64,000 nt of DNA. Origin: a virus. Location of the stretch: positions 1 through 64,000 of the IMG/VR virus record IMGVR_UViG_3300010354_000046; one strand, written 5' to 3'. The translations under genes were made by a program, and so were the position numbers. This document shows, piece after piece, positions 30,490-37,505 of this stretch (positions within the stretch are counted from its first letter, which is position 1; each line of letters opens with the position of its first letter). Under the pieces are notes generated by a model. The model was not told where the DNA came from, did not search any database, and saw only the letters and a program-made list of their open reading frames with translations.

Positions 30490-31185
30490 ATGATTACAGT
30501 ACAATGGATGCCCGTCTTTACAGAACAATTAAGTTATGATCCTAACATAACTTATTTTGAACCCGAGCCAGCTTTTCGATATCTCACTAACCAAAGAGAC
30601 AAAACAGACTTTTTGCGTTGCCCGGGACTATCAAACTATCTACGCAATACATTTGTTATTCGCAGTCCTTATGACTTGAACATTAATGTAACTAAAGAAT
30701 GGGATGTGCAAACAGATAGATTTGGGCAAGGGTTCTTTAACGAGAATATCAGTGTAAGGAATCCGCAGACACACAAGGATCCTTTAATCATACAAACATT
30801 TCCCAAATACTTGTTTATTACAGAACACAATAAACCAGTAACTGTTAGTGTCATACCTTGGATGTTCAAAGCCAATCCTTATGGCCTAGTGCCTGGCAGC
30901 TTTGATATTACACAATGGATTAGGCCTGTTAATTTAGCTATGGAAGTGTACACTCCTGGCGTAATCGAATTCAAACGCGGTGAAGTATTGTATGCTGTTC
31001 GATTTGAAACAGACGACACGATTCGGTTGGATCGCGGTGAGTTCACAGAAGATATTAAACAGACAATGGCCAGTTGTTTGAATGTACAAAACTATGCTCC
31101 TGGTATGAATTTAAAATCTTTATATTCGGCAGGACAACACTATATCAATCTAATGAAAAGGAAAATATTCCGTGTCATTAGGTAG
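30490..31185 (+). CDS. Conserved hypothetical protein (DUF6065-like)
   Basis: 231 residues. VSVIPWMFKANPYGLVPGSF and NLAMEVYTPGVIEFKRGEVL with FETDDTIRL are reminiscent of the DUF6065-like phage proteins, as is the 59431-60129 protein, but I could not align them with confidence. Beta-rich, no signal. Overlaps the next gene's GTG start by 14 bases. Confidence 0.6.
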   Translation: MITVQWMPVFTEQLSYDPNITYFEPEPAFRYLTNQRDKTDFLRCPGLSNYLRNTFVIRSPYDLNINVTKEWDVQTDRFGQGFFNENISVRNPQTHKDPLIIQTFPKYLFITEHNKPVTVSVIPWMFKANPYGLVPGSFDITQWIRPVNLAMEVYTPGVIEFKRGEVLYAVRFETDDTIRLDRGEFTEDIKQTMASCLNVQNYAPGMNLKSLYSAGQHYINLMKRKIFRVIR

Positions 31186-31522
31186 AGCCAGCACAGCTTA
31201 TATCGAACGTGCAATTATGAGTTTTGGATTAAAACCGTTTGGAGGACAAAAGGTGAAAGTCGTAAATGATTTGGCAAGAGAACGTCATTTGGTACACCAT
31301 TTACGATTGGGCGATGTAGAAGATCCTGATATCTATGCGGCTGCACCAATTTGGGATTGGCAACAATCTGCACACGGTAAATGGGTAATGGAAAATGGTT
31401 TTGATCCAACTTATTCTATAACAACAGACCATTTGACTATGGGATACATTGTTGCAATTCACGCACATTTTACACCAAAACAGTGGACTGAGTACCTATT
31501 CAGATTTGACTTACCCAAGTAA
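31172..31522 (+). CDS. Conserved phage protein, GTG start
   Basis: 116 residues from a GTG at 31172 with an AGGA site nine bases upstream; an ATG at 31217 is the alternative. ARERHLVHHLRLGDVEDPDI, AAPIWDWQQSAHGKWVMENG, and IVAIHAHFTPKQWTEYLFRF. No known domain. The last codons (TTT GAC TTA) carry the -35 box of the next promoter. Confidence 0.65.
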   Translation: MSLGRASTAYIERAIMSFGLKPFGGQKVKVVNDLARERHLVHHLRLGDVEDPDIYAAAPIWDWQQSAHGKWVMENGFDPTYSITTDHLTMGYIVAIHAHFTPKQWTEYLFRFDLPK

Positions 31523-31534
31523 CTGTGTTATACT
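31506..31534 (+). promoter_or_regulatory. Gene-end-embedded sigma70 promoter
   Basis: TTGACT (31506-31511) lies in the coding sequence of the gene ending at 31522; 17-bp spacer; TATACT (31529-31534). Drives the 31564-33197 genes. Confidence 0.7.
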
Positions 31535-31563
31535 AGTATACACTAATTATACTAGGAGCTGAT

Positions 31564-31980
31564 ATGGCTATTTGGAAAATTACCAATCATCACAAAAAGA
31601 ATGCTGTCGAGCGACAGTTCTGGACTAAAGACGGTAAAGTTATTATTCGCGAAGAAGGGTTCCGTTGGGGAGTTTGGAGTTGCGACAGTGAAGAACAGCC
31701 CGACATCGATTTGAACAATCCAGACGGCTACGAGTTAATGGCCACTGACTACGATTGGGAAATGGAAGAAATGATTGATGGCTGCTGGGCAGAGTCTACA
31801 GCTGGCAACGACGAAACTACCGACGAAGATCTTGAAGAATTCGAAACTGCTTGGGAAGAAGATAGTTATGCGGCAGTAGAAGAATTGGGCTGGATCAATG
31901 ACGACACAGAACATTGGATCCACGGACCGTTGCAACTGACCAACGAAGATACTGGCGAAGAATTCACAGGAGAGGATTAA
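31564..31980 (+). CDS. Very acidic small protein
   Basis: 138 residues, strongly acidic (DGCWAESTAGNDETTDEDLE; FETAWEEDSYAAVEELGWIN). The N-terminus MAIWKITNHHKKNAVERQFW is basic, the rest resembles DNA-mimic or anti-restriction proteins only in charge. The next gene is similar in character and may be a paralog; both follow an early promoter. Stop overlaps next start (TAATG). Confidence 0.65.
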   Translation: MAIWKITNHHKKNAVERQFWTKDGKVIIREEGFRWGVWSCDSEEQPDIDLNNPDGYELMATDYDWEMEEMIDGCWAESTAGNDETTDEDLEEFETAWEEDSYAAVEELGWINDDTEHWIHGPLQLTNEDTGEEFTGED

Positions 31981-32480
31981 TGGAAAAGCTATACCGTATT
32001 ACTCCTCTTGAAAAGAAGTCAGTTGAATACTTTGTTGATGTATTCGAACGTTTACCAGACGGTACTATTCGAGGCTTCGATGTTACAGAAGTTTGGCGTT
32101 GGGGCTACGGCTTTAGAGAAGAAGACGATCCAGTTTGGAAGTTTGAAGCAGAAGGTAATAACGGTGTACATTGCCGACCAGAAGTAGGTTGGGGTTGTGA
32201 ACTAGACGATCTTATTGCAGTCTATGTAAATTTTAGTGATGGGTTTACTGATGAAGAACGTGCAGATATCGAAGCACTTTGCCGAGGCGAAAAAGAAGAC
32301 GAAGATGGACGTTGGGGTACTGCTTGGATCTACGACGGTGACCATAATTGGGAAATCGAGGACGACCATGTGCGTATAATCGGGCCAGTAAAAATTGATC
32401 TAGTAGACGCTAATGGTTATGGAGATACGGCTATCCTGGAAGAAAATGTAGCACCCTATGTAGATGAGGACGACAAATGA
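31980..32480 (+). CDS. Acidic phage protein, likely paralog of the previous gene
   Basis: 166 residues from the ATG at 31980. YRITPLEKKSVEYFVDVFER, VWRWGYGFREEDDPVWKFEA, DGFTDEERADIEALCRGEKE and WIYDGDHNWEIEDDHVRIIG. Both this and the previous protein combine a Trp-rich beta start, a (D/E)E-rich middle and a GDHNWEIED or DDTEHWIHG segment before IGPV/GPLQL. Function unknown. Confidence 0.65.
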   Translation: MEKLYRITPLEKKSVEYFVDVFERLPDGTIRGFDVTEVWRWGYGFREEDDPVWKFEAEGNNGVHCRPEVGWGCELDDLIAVYVNFSDGFTDEERADIEALCRGEKEDEDGRWGTAWIYDGDHNWEIEDDHVRIIGPVKIDLVDANGYGDTAILEENVAPYVDEDDK

Positions 32481-32812
32481 AATGGTTTGACAAATGGTTT
32501 TATCGGCAGGCCAAAAAGGCTTGGGCAAACAAAGATCGATTTGATGAAGAAGAAGCAGTTCAACTGAAAGAAAGGGTAAACAGAAAAATGTCAGGATTAC
32601 AAATTGGCACCGCAATGGTAGAACGGGGCGCAGTCGAAGGGCAAGATCGCATTAGTTTTGAATTGACCAGTGCCGTAGGCGGACGTATTTTAAATGTGCG
32701 TCGTTACGATGAACGCAAGGATCAACACACCACTCAAACTTATGTTATTCCCACTGGCGAAGATGTAGGCGCTAGGGTAGCTAAGATTATCAATTTGGAA
32801 CTGATTAAATAA
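32477..32812 (+). CDS. Conserved phage hypothetical protein
   Basis: 111 residues. Basic helical start (MKWFDKWFYRQAKKAWANKD) then a beta domain (GRILNVRRYDERKDQHTTQT; YVIPTGEDVGARVAKIINLE). Overlaps the preceding stop by four bases. I recall similar proteins in large phages without function. Confidence 0.65.
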   Translation: MKWFDKWFYRQAKKAWANKDRFDEEEAVQLKERVNRKMSGLQIGTAMVERGAVEGQDRISFELTSAVGGRILNVRRYDERKDQHTTQTYVIPTGEDVGARVAKIINLELIK

Positions 32813-32831
32813 TTATTTAGGAACTAACATC

Positions 32832-33197
32832 ATGGAAGTCTTGTTTTGGGATACTCTTATTGTAGGCGCATGCATTTGGGTTGGCTGGCATCTGCGTGGT
32901 ATTGTGCTGATGAAAAACATACTGAGCGATCCAGATCGTATGATCAAATTGATTGAAGAAGTCAAGCGCATTAACAATGAAGAACCTTCCAAATCTTCTG
33001 AAGGTGCCCGGCGCATACGCATAGAAAAACACGGTGAAGAACTCTATTTGTTTGCTGAAGACAATGATGAATTCCTAGCACAGGCGCCCACTCTTCAAGA
33101 AGCACTGGATCGAATTGAAAAGCGTTTTCCTGGGGATAACTTTAAAGGCATCATTCGTAAGGAAGATGCAGAGAAATGGGGAATCTCTGTCAAATAA
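32832..33197 (+). CDS. Membrane-anchored small protein
   Basis: 121 residues. N-terminal hydrophobic helix LFWDTLIVGACIWVGWHLRG (one membrane segment), then a charged helix and a small alpha/beta domain (HGEELYLFAEDNDEFLAQAP; TLQEALDRIEKRFPGDNFKG). Probably inner-membrane with the soluble domain in the cytoplasm. Function unknown. Confidence 0.65.
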   Translation: MEVLFWDTLIVGACIWVGWHLRGIVLMKNILSDPDRMIKLIEEVKRINNEEPSKSSEGARRIRIEKHGEELYLFAEDNDEFLAQAPTLQEALDRIEKRFPGDNFKGIIRKEDAEKWGISVK

Positions 33198-33211
33198 GTT
33201 TGCCAATAGTG

Positions 33212-33240
33212 TTGACCTCAGGGTCAGCGTTTGCTATACT
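33212..33240 (+). promoter_or_regulatory. sigma70-type promoter
   Basis: TTGACC (33212-33217), 17-bp spacer, TATACT (33235-33240), ahead of the winged-helix gene, which also has GAGGAA before its ATG. Confidence 0.7.
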
Positions 33241-33288
33241 GTGAATATGTTAGCTAATCACTAACACACACTTATAAGAGGAAAAAAT

Positions 33289-33561
33289 ATGATTAAGCAA
33301 TTTAACCCAGAGACAAAGACTTTCAAGTTGTTCAACGCATTGTACAATGGCGAAGCGGTTACTCCTGCTCAGGCAGAAAAGCGTTTTGGTATCAAGAATA
33401 TCAGCGCAGAAGTTAGCCGCATCCGTCAAAACGGTTATGCAGTTTATGCCAACAACCGTAAGGCAGGTAACGGTGTACAGGTTACTGAATATGTAATTGG
33501 CAAGCCAAGCCGCAAGCTGGTTGCCGCAGGTTACAAGGCAATGTCTTTGGGTCTTGTCTAA
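33289..33561 (+). CDS. Winged-helix DNA-binding protein
   Basis: 90 residues. KLFNALYNGEAVTPAQAEKR, FGIKNISAEVSRIRQNGYAV and the wing-like NNRKAGNGVQVTEYVIGKPS fit a short phage helix-turn-helix/winged-helix protein in which the recognition helix is around residues 38-50. It forms its own unit: consensus-like promoter upstream, terminator downstream. A transcriptional regulator of early genes is plausible. Confidence 0.75.
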   Translation: MIKQFNPETKTFKLFNALYNGEAVTPAQAEKRFGIKNISAEVSRIRQNGYAVYANNRKAGNGVQVTEYVIGKPSRKLVAAGYKAMSLGLV

Positions 33562-33580
33562 TAAGACTAACACTCAACCA

Positions 33581-33609
33581 AAAAGCTCAGCTGTTGCTGG
33601 GCTTTTTTT
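33581..33609 (+). terminator. Rho-independent terminator
   Basis: AAAAGCTCAGC-TGTT-GCTGGGCTTTT (one G-U pair) with a run of seven T residues; ends the winged-helix transcript. Confidence 0.9.
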
Positions 33610-33620
33610 ATACATATACA

Positions 33621-33926
33621 ATGCATCAAATAACAGATACAATCGTAGACATTTATCGTTGGGCGGAAAGGGATTACCGTGAATGGCCTTTTAGGTTTGG
33701 CATTGAAGTTTTTGCTTGGGCTATCAGCATTGGCAATAGTCTTGTTATGGCTCTTACCGTACCTAATCCCCCTCTTATTGTTCTTTATCCTATTTGGATT
33801 GTTGGCTGTGCTATGTACGGCTGGGCTAGTTGGACTCGCGGTAGCTTTGGTATGTTGGCCAATTATATTCTATTGGTTACTATTGATAGTGTAGGACTGG
33901 CACGTATGATTGCTGAACGACTATGA
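33621..33926 (+). CDS. Polytopic membrane protein
   Basis: 101 residues from the ATG at 33621. About three membrane segments: FRFGIEVFAWAISIGNSLVM, PPLIVLYPIWIVGCAMYGWA, GMLANYILLVTIDSVGLARM. Preceded by an acidic cytoplasmic start (DTIVDIYRWAERDYREWPF). No family name; possibly early inner-membrane takeover or superinfection exclusion, by analogy only. Overlaps the next gene by four bases. Confidence 0.65.
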   Translation: MHQITDTIVDIYRWAERDYREWPFRFGIEVFAWAISIGNSLVMALTVPNPPLIVLYPIWIVGCAMYGWASWTRGSFGMLANYILLVTIDSVGLARMIAERL

Positions 33927-34552
33927 GCAACTGTAGACAGTTTGAACGCACGCCAGGGTATCTCATTGACAAGCTATCACCTGCACAACTGCATCCTATT
34001 TGGCGTGAAGTCCGAGACATACAGGCCAGCAATTTTTCTGCGGCCAAGAACAATGACTATCTAACTGGCAACATTCAACATCAATATCAGTTGACCTGTG
34101 GTGAATACGTGGAACATCTGCTGGCGCCCAGGGTCAATGAATATGTACAGACCTTTGGTTATCAGCACAAACTACAGCACTTGGCCGAACCCCGGCCCTT
34201 GAAGATAGCCGATAGAGATCTTTGGGTAAACTTTCAACAACGCTATGAGTTCAATCCACCGCATCACCATTCGGGTATTTTTAGCTTTGTAATTTGGCTA
34301 CAAATACCCTATACCACAGAGGCGGAATTGGCCGCAGGTCCTGGGCACGAGGGGTTTGAGCCGCAGAACGGACAGTTTGTATTTTTGTATGTGGACAGCC
34401 TAGGTCAGATACGGCCTGAACGTTTGGCCGTTGATCGCGCCTGGGAAGGATCAATCTGTGTATTTCCCGCAGAACTTACACACTATGTTAACCCATTTTA
34501 CTCCAGTGATGATTATCGCATAACTGTAGCAGGAAATTTAAAATATGTATAA
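33923..34552 (+). CDS. 2OG-Fe(II) oxygenase-like protein 2
   Basis: 209 residues. YEFNPPHHHSGIFSFVIWLQ and WEGSICVFPAELTHYVNPFY then YRITVAGNLKYV fit the putative phage 2OG-Fe(II) oxygenase family: proximal His in HHHSG, distal His in LTHYV, Arg in YRIT. The metal Asp/Glu partner is less clear (Ser-Gly follows the His), so it may bind substrate without catalysis. Substrate unknown. Confidence 0.72.
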   Translation: MSNCRQFERTPGYLIDKLSPAQLHPIWREVRDIQASNFSAAKNNDYLTGNIQHQYQLTCGEYVEHLLAPRVNEYVQTFGYQHKLQHLAEPRPLKIADRDLWVNFQQRYEFNPPHHHSGIFSFVIWLQIPYTTEAELAAGPGHEGFEPQNGQFVFLYVDSLGQIRPERLAVDRAWEGSICVFPAELTHYVNPFYSSDDYRITVAGNLKYV

Positions 34553-34718
34553 AAAACCCGAAATTTACACCGCCAGAACAGGACCTGAGTTTCTAGTTCT
34601 AGAACACTATGATCTAGAAGGAGACCCTTGGGTTCGTTACCGCAATCAACAGACCAAACAAGAGTACACATGCAGACTAGAAGCATTCTTACAGCGATTT
34701 TCGCCCTTAGCTGCCTAA
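34545..34718 (+). CDS. Small conserved phage protein
   Basis: 57 residues found by direct translation: MYKKPEIYTARTGPEFLVLE, HYDLEGDPWVRYRNQQTKQE, YTCRLEAFLQRFSPLAA. The ATG overlaps the last codons of the preceding gene, and it overlaps the lipoprotein start by 49 bases. From memory, the pattern PEIYTxRT...LEHYDLEGDPWV occurs in other large phages. Confidence 0.6.
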   Translation: MYKKPEIYTARTGPEFLVLEHYDLEGDPWVRYRNQQTKQEYTCRLEAFLQRFSPLAA

Positions 34719-34894
34719 CAGGCTGCGGCACCTACTCTGTGGCCAGTGGTGCAGTTTGGCTTGCAACAGAACGCACAGCCACTGATTGGGTCATGTCGGG
34801 CTTAACTGGTGCAGACTGTCGTACACAGCACCTAGTCCAGGATAAATATGTCTGCGAACAGCCTGTGGTCTATAACCAATCAGGCATTGACTAA
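34670..34894 (+). CDS. Small lipoprotein
   Basis: 74 residues from the ATG at 34670. MQTRSILTAIFALSCLTGCG is a lipoprotein signal with the lipobox LTGC. The mature part has two more cysteines (GADCRTQHL, KYVCEQP) that may form a disulfide. Possibly a spanin, exclusion lipoprotein or envelope factor. Confidence 0.7.
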   Translation: MQTRSILTAIFALSCLTGCGTYSVASGAVWLATERTATDWVMSGLTGADCRTQHLVQDKYVCEQPVVYNQSGID

Positions 34895-34898
34895 ATAC
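34891..34898 (+). promoter_or_regulatory. T4-like late promoter (CTAAATAC)
   Basis: CTAAATAC 19 bases before the 34917 start, followed by a TAGGAGATAT ribosome-binding region. Confidence 0.55.
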
Positions 34899-34916
34899 AG
34901 TATAGGAGATATCAAT

Positions 34917-35252
34917 ATGACTATGACTTGGGGAATCGTTGCACGTAGTCGCAGCACTGGCATACAGATTCGTAAACCCTTGGCGGAACCCTACACTGAT
35001 CCAGGGTCTGCTCAGGCAGCTGCTGATGCTTGGACCCTAGAGCTCAACACTGAGCAGAAGTTTGGCCTGAACGATTGGCTAGCACGTTACGATGCTGCGT
35101 CAGGCGGACCCACAGAAAACAACATCAATCCCGCAATGGCCCAGCATCCTGCACATGCCCAACCTGATCAGCCTGCCCAAGTGAATCACGCGGCCTATCG
35201 CAGTGAGCAACCGGGAGCCCAGGGCTATACCGGTATGAACGGCAGACTCTAA
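34917..35252 (+). CDS. Small conserved protein, paralog pair member 1
   Basis: 111 residues from the ATG at 34917, chosen because a late promoter and AGGAG precede it. The first 50 residues (GIVARSRSTGIQIRKPLAEP; AAADAWTLELNTEQKFGLND; WLARYD) parallel the whole next protein. The C-terminal half is Gln/Pro/Ala-rich and probably disordered. Function unknown. Confidence 0.65.
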   Translation: MTMTWGIVARSRSTGIQIRKPLAEPYTDPGSAQAAADAWTLELNTEQKFGLNDWLARYDAASGGPTENNINPAMAQHPAHAQPDQPAQVNHAAYRSEQPGAQGYTGMNGRL

Positions 35253-35465
35253 ATGGAATACATAGTTCAAGCTCGCAGTCCCAGCCTGGGCTATACCATC
35301 AGAGAACTACAGTTGGAAAGCCCAGCTATCCAACGCAGAGATTTGGCCCTACAGTTTGCTGAGAGTTTTGCTGCTAGACTGAACCAGCAGCGACACATGA
35401 ATCAATCAGACTGGATCGCTGAAATCGATCAGATAGATCCTCTTTATCACGCACGTACACTCTAA
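35253..35465 (+). CDS. Small conserved protein, paralog pair member 2
   Basis: 70 residues. YIVQARSPSLGYTIRELQLE, LALQFAESFAARLNQQRHMN, QSDWIAEIDQID: same layout as the first half of the preceding protein (R-S-x-S/T-G-x-x-I-R, A-x-x-x-x-x-L-N, DW-x-A), so a gene duplication is likely. Starts directly after the previous stop. Confidence 0.65.
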   Translation: MEYIVQARSPSLGYTIRELQLESPAIQRRDLALQFAESFAARLNQQRHMNQSDWIAEIDQIDPLYHARTL

Positions 35466-35825
35466 ATGCAGGCGCCAGAGCAACTCCTACGCTATGGCCC
35501 TCAAGAGCCTCAGATACAGGGCACCAGACCACGTTGGCGCATCACAGCAGCACACATCCTAGTACAGGATAGGCGCATGGCCCTACAGATACTAGAGTGG
35601 TTGGCAGAAACAGTTCCCGAAAATCAACACGCCTGCTTTGAAAACCTAGCGGCCATGTACAGTGAATGTGGCAGCTGTCTCACACACGGCGTTATTGGTC
35701 TAGTAGAACCCGGGCAAACAGACCCCGAATTTGAACGAGCACTATGCAGGCTAAGACCCGGAGAATGGTCGAAAGAACCTGTTGAAACCTCCTGGGGATG
35801 GCACGTGGTAGCACGTATCGAATAA
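35466..35825 (+). CDS. Parvulin-type peptidyl-prolyl isomerase
   Basis: 119 residues. Parvulin motifs are present: AAHILVQDRRMALQ (conserved His), FENLAAMYSECGSC, HGVIGLVEPGQTDPEFERAL, and WSKEPVETSWGWHVVARIE (conserved WGWHV end). It would catalyse cis-trans isomerisation of proline peptide bonds. It lacks a signal sequence, so it acts in the cytoplasm or in the virion, perhaps helping fold virion proteins. The CGSC pair in place of the usual small residues is unusual. Confidence 0.85.
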   Translation: MQAPEQLLRYGPQEPQIQGTRPRWRITAAHILVQDRRMALQILEWLAETVPENQHACFENLAAMYSECGSCLTHGVIGLVEPGQTDPEFERALCRLRPGEWSKEPVETSWGWHVVARIE

Positions 35826-35916
35826 GCCGCGAAGCGGTAGCGCCAGCGCAAAAATTTATAAGAGTCGATACAGCCGCTGCCACAAAGGAGCAGCAGCCGT
35901 ATCTCCAGACGTGGGA

Positions 35917-35924
35917 TTAAATAC
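35917..35924 (+). promoter_or_regulatory. T4-like late promoter (TTAAATAC)
   Basis: TTAAATAC 22 bases before the 35946 start, followed by TAGGAGCC as ribosome-binding site. Confidence 0.55.
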
Positions 35925-35945
35925 TGTATACTAGGAGCCGCAACT

Positions 35946-36158
35946 ATGACCCACAAAGAACGTGTAGATTGGATATTGGATATCATGGGTCAAGTAAACC
36001 CCTACAAGCGTCAAGAAGCTAATCGTAAAGGTGAGTTCTACATATACAACATGGGCTATCTCGCCAGCTTTTTAGCTAGTAAAATGGAAGAAGATCCATT
36101 TATAGCACGTGAGTTCTTTCGTCATGCACAAGAGCAAACGAAAGGCAAGTTACGATAA
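35946..36158 (+). CDS. Small conserved phage protein
   Basis: 70 residues, helical: THKERVDWILDIMGQVNPYK, then YIYNMGYLASFLASKMEEDP. Single-gene late unit. No function recognised. Confidence 0.65.
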   Translation: MTHKERVDWILDIMGQVNPYKRQEANRKGEFYIYNMGYLASFLASKMEEDPFIAREFFRHAQEQTKGKLR

Positions 36159-36189
36159 CGACACGGAGACCCCGCTGTGACTACTAGCA

Positions 36190-36393
36190 CTATACACTAG
36201 TTAGATACTGATCATACTTGAGTAAAAGCCAAGTAACAGCTGAACTGGGTTCACAATCAATACGCCAAATCCAATAGTGATTGTCCACTACTATATAACG
36301 CCCACAGCTCATAGTAATTGAGTGCTGTTGACAATATAGATAGATCTCATCCATGGACGGATCATCTGATTCCAAAGTAACTACTAGTCTCAT
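36190..36393 (-). CDS. Small protein, divergent W-motif relative
   Basis: 67 residues from the ATG at 36391-36393; the longer form from 36414 starts inside a TAAATA element. MRLVVTLESDDPSMDEIYLY, SCGRYIVVDNHYWIWRIDCE, ending SSAVTWLLLKYDQYL, which resembles the W-motif (WFxL(K/R)W). Isolated on the minus strand beside the iteron region. Confidence 0.55.
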   Translation of the reverse strand: MRLVVTLESDDPSMDEIYLYCQQHSITMSCGRYIVVDNHYWIWRIDCEPSSAVTWLLLKYDQYLTSV

Positions 36394-36449
36394 AGTATAG
36401 TTATTTACTGCCATGTGCTGCTATTGGAGCGACTAGAAACAACTACTGA

Positions 36450-36467
36450 GATTGCTTGCAAGCAATC
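36450..36467. promoter_or_regulatory. Perfect 18-bp palindrome in the gene-free region
   Basis: GATTGCTTGCAAGCAATC is its own reverse complement with no loop, as expected for a dimeric DNA-binding protein site. Confidence 0.6.
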
Positions 36468-36615
36468 AACTATATGTGTGTGACTTTTATATAGTATACA
36501 GAGACCCCGCTGTGCAGGTCTAGCAGTTTGAGCATATTAGTACGTATATAGGGGAGGCCCCGCTGTGGGCAACCAGGGTTCGGGCACAATGCGTGGAGAT
36601 TGGAGTAGGATAGCG

Positions 36616-36635
36616 GAATTGTAGAGAATTGTAGA
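36616..36635 (+). repeat. Tandem 10-bp repeat GAATTGTAGA x2
   Basis: Two exact copies of GAATTGTAGA, followed by a purine-rich GAAATGTGGGAG tract. One-helical-turn spacing. Confidence 0.7.
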
Positions 36636-36756
36636 GAAATGTGGGAGAAGTGGGAGTAACCATTTTAACTATGCCCATTTTGACCTCGACTCTGCTATTC
36701 TAGGACCACCGTGCCTGGGCACCGTGCGGCCTGATTGTGGCTCACAACCTAGAAAC

Positions 36757-36796
36757 CGTCACACAATTTCACACTTTTTCACACTTTTCAGCACTT
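36757..36796 (+). repeat. Four 10-bp iterons (TTTCACACTT type)
   Basis: CGTCACACAA, TTTCACACTT, TTTCACACTT, TTCAGCACTT in direct tandem, each 10 bp. Together with 36450-36467 and 36616-36635 this marks the 550-bp gene-free stretch 36394-36941 as a regulatory or replication-origin candidate. I see no gene in that stretch. Confidence 0.65.
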
Positions 36797-36941
36797 TTGT
36801 CAGATCTGGCCTTGCGTGTAGACATCACTATGCATGGTGCCATGATCTAGTTTGCACTTTTCTACACTCAATACAGTATATACTCTACTACAGTAGTCAC
36901 ACGGTATCCAACTATTCTAACCACTAGATAGGCTCGAACCG

Positions 36942-36949
36942 TTAAATAC
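36942..36949 (+). promoter_or_regulatory. T4-like late promoter (TTAAATAC)
   Basis: TTAAATAC at the right border of the gene-free stretch, facing the 66-codon gene. Confidence 0.5.
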
Positions 36950-36973
36950 TATATGGACATCAGTAATAATAAC

Positions 36974-37153
36974 ATGATTACACTGGCTCACGTTCGTGTA
37001 GCCAACAGTGAAGTCAACATCTATATCAGTTATTGTGTAGCCAGTCAGAATGTTCATATATTCAAATATAATGACTGTGCCTGTGACTATGGTGTATTCG
37101 ATAATCAGGCGGATGCTTGTGAATTTATAGCAGAAAAGTTACCTAAATATTAA
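36974..37153 (+). CDS. Small hypothetical protein
   Basis: 59 residues from the ATG at 36974; the ATG at 36953 lies at or before the transcript start predicted from the late promoter. ITLAHVRVANSEVNIYISYC, then NDCACDYGVFDNQADACEFI: a small beta/alpha protein with four cysteines that may bind metal. Function unknown. Confidence 0.55.
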   Translation: MITLAHVRVANSEVNIYISYCVASQNVHIFKYNDCACDYGVFDNQADACEFIAEKLPKY

Positions 37154-37162
37154 GAGGACCCA

Positions 37163-37237
37163 ATGGGGCGTTTAGAATCAGTTGTGGCGGTATTAATCAT
37201 CATTGTATCGGCCATAATCATTATACCATTTATATAG
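37163..37237 (+). CDS. 24-residue membrane micropeptide
   Basis: MGRLESVVAVLIIIVSAIII then PFI, a single hydrophobic helix, with AAGAGG as ribos-binding site eight bases upstream. Similar single-helix peptides occur at 39165 and 45390. Confidence 0.5.
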   Translation: MGRLESVVAVLIIIVSAIIIIPFI

Positions 37238-37239
37238 GC

Positions 37240-37386
37240 GGGGGCGGGGTATTATAATAAAAATACCCAAACCAATATGATTAGTTAGTGCCCGCTAACT
37301 TAAAATAACTCGTGCAGCCTCGCCGTCCATCCCCAGAATGCCTGTTCGAACGCACGGTACCGTTTGTGGGGTATTTCTTATTATGT
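37240..37386 (-). ncRNA. Candidate small RNA from a divergent minus-strand promoter
   Basis: A consensus minus-strand promoter (37391-37419) faces this 145-base stretch, which has no reading frame longer than 11 codons. It contains a palindrome ACGGTACCGT, a stem AGTTAG/CTAACT around 37287-37304 and a final stem GGGTATT/AATACCC (37247-37268). No T-tract follows, so the 3-prime end is uncertain. Confidence 0.4.
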
Positions 37387-37390
37387 GACT

Positions 37391-37419
37391 ATTATACTGT
37401 CTTTTGGGGTCGCTGTCAA
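37391..37419 (-). promoter_or_regulatory. sigma70 promoter, divergent, minus strand
   Basis: Minus strand TTGACA (37414-37419), 17-bp spacer, TATAAT (37391-37396): perfect hexamers facing a gene-free stretch. Confidence 0.75.
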
Positions 37420-37455
37420 CCGAAAGCATAAAGACCCTTCGTTGTGTCGGGGTTC

Positions 37456-37484
37456 TTGACATTTTGGGCCGTTTACAGTATAAT
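37456..37484 (+). promoter_or_regulatory. sigma70 promoter, first of the early array
   Basis: TTGACA (37456-37461), 17-bp spacer, TATAAT (37479-37484): perfect consensus. Then GGGAGC before the ATG at 37506. Confidence 0.85.
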
Positions 37485-37505
37485 AGCATTTTAAGGGAGC
37501 ACAAT

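Larger units (their letters stand above)
36166..36567 (+). repeat. Three copies of GA(G)ACCCCGCTGTG
   Basis: GAGACCCCGCTGTG at 36166-36179 and 36501-36514, and GAGGCCCCGCTGTG at 36554-36567. All are plus strand, outside genes, and the last two follow TATA-rich tracts, so they may be transcript starts or protein-binding sites. Confidence 0.7.

Noticed and set aside
33679-33894. A hydrophobic 71-codon plus-strand frame
   Set aside because: It lies wholly inside the 33621-33926 membrane-protein gene in another frame and lacks its own ribosome-binding site; hydrophobic shadow of a membrane gene.
37335-37360. GTTCGAAC resembling a tRNA T-loop
   Set aside because: Flanking bases do not pair into a T arm and no acceptor or anticodon arm is present.
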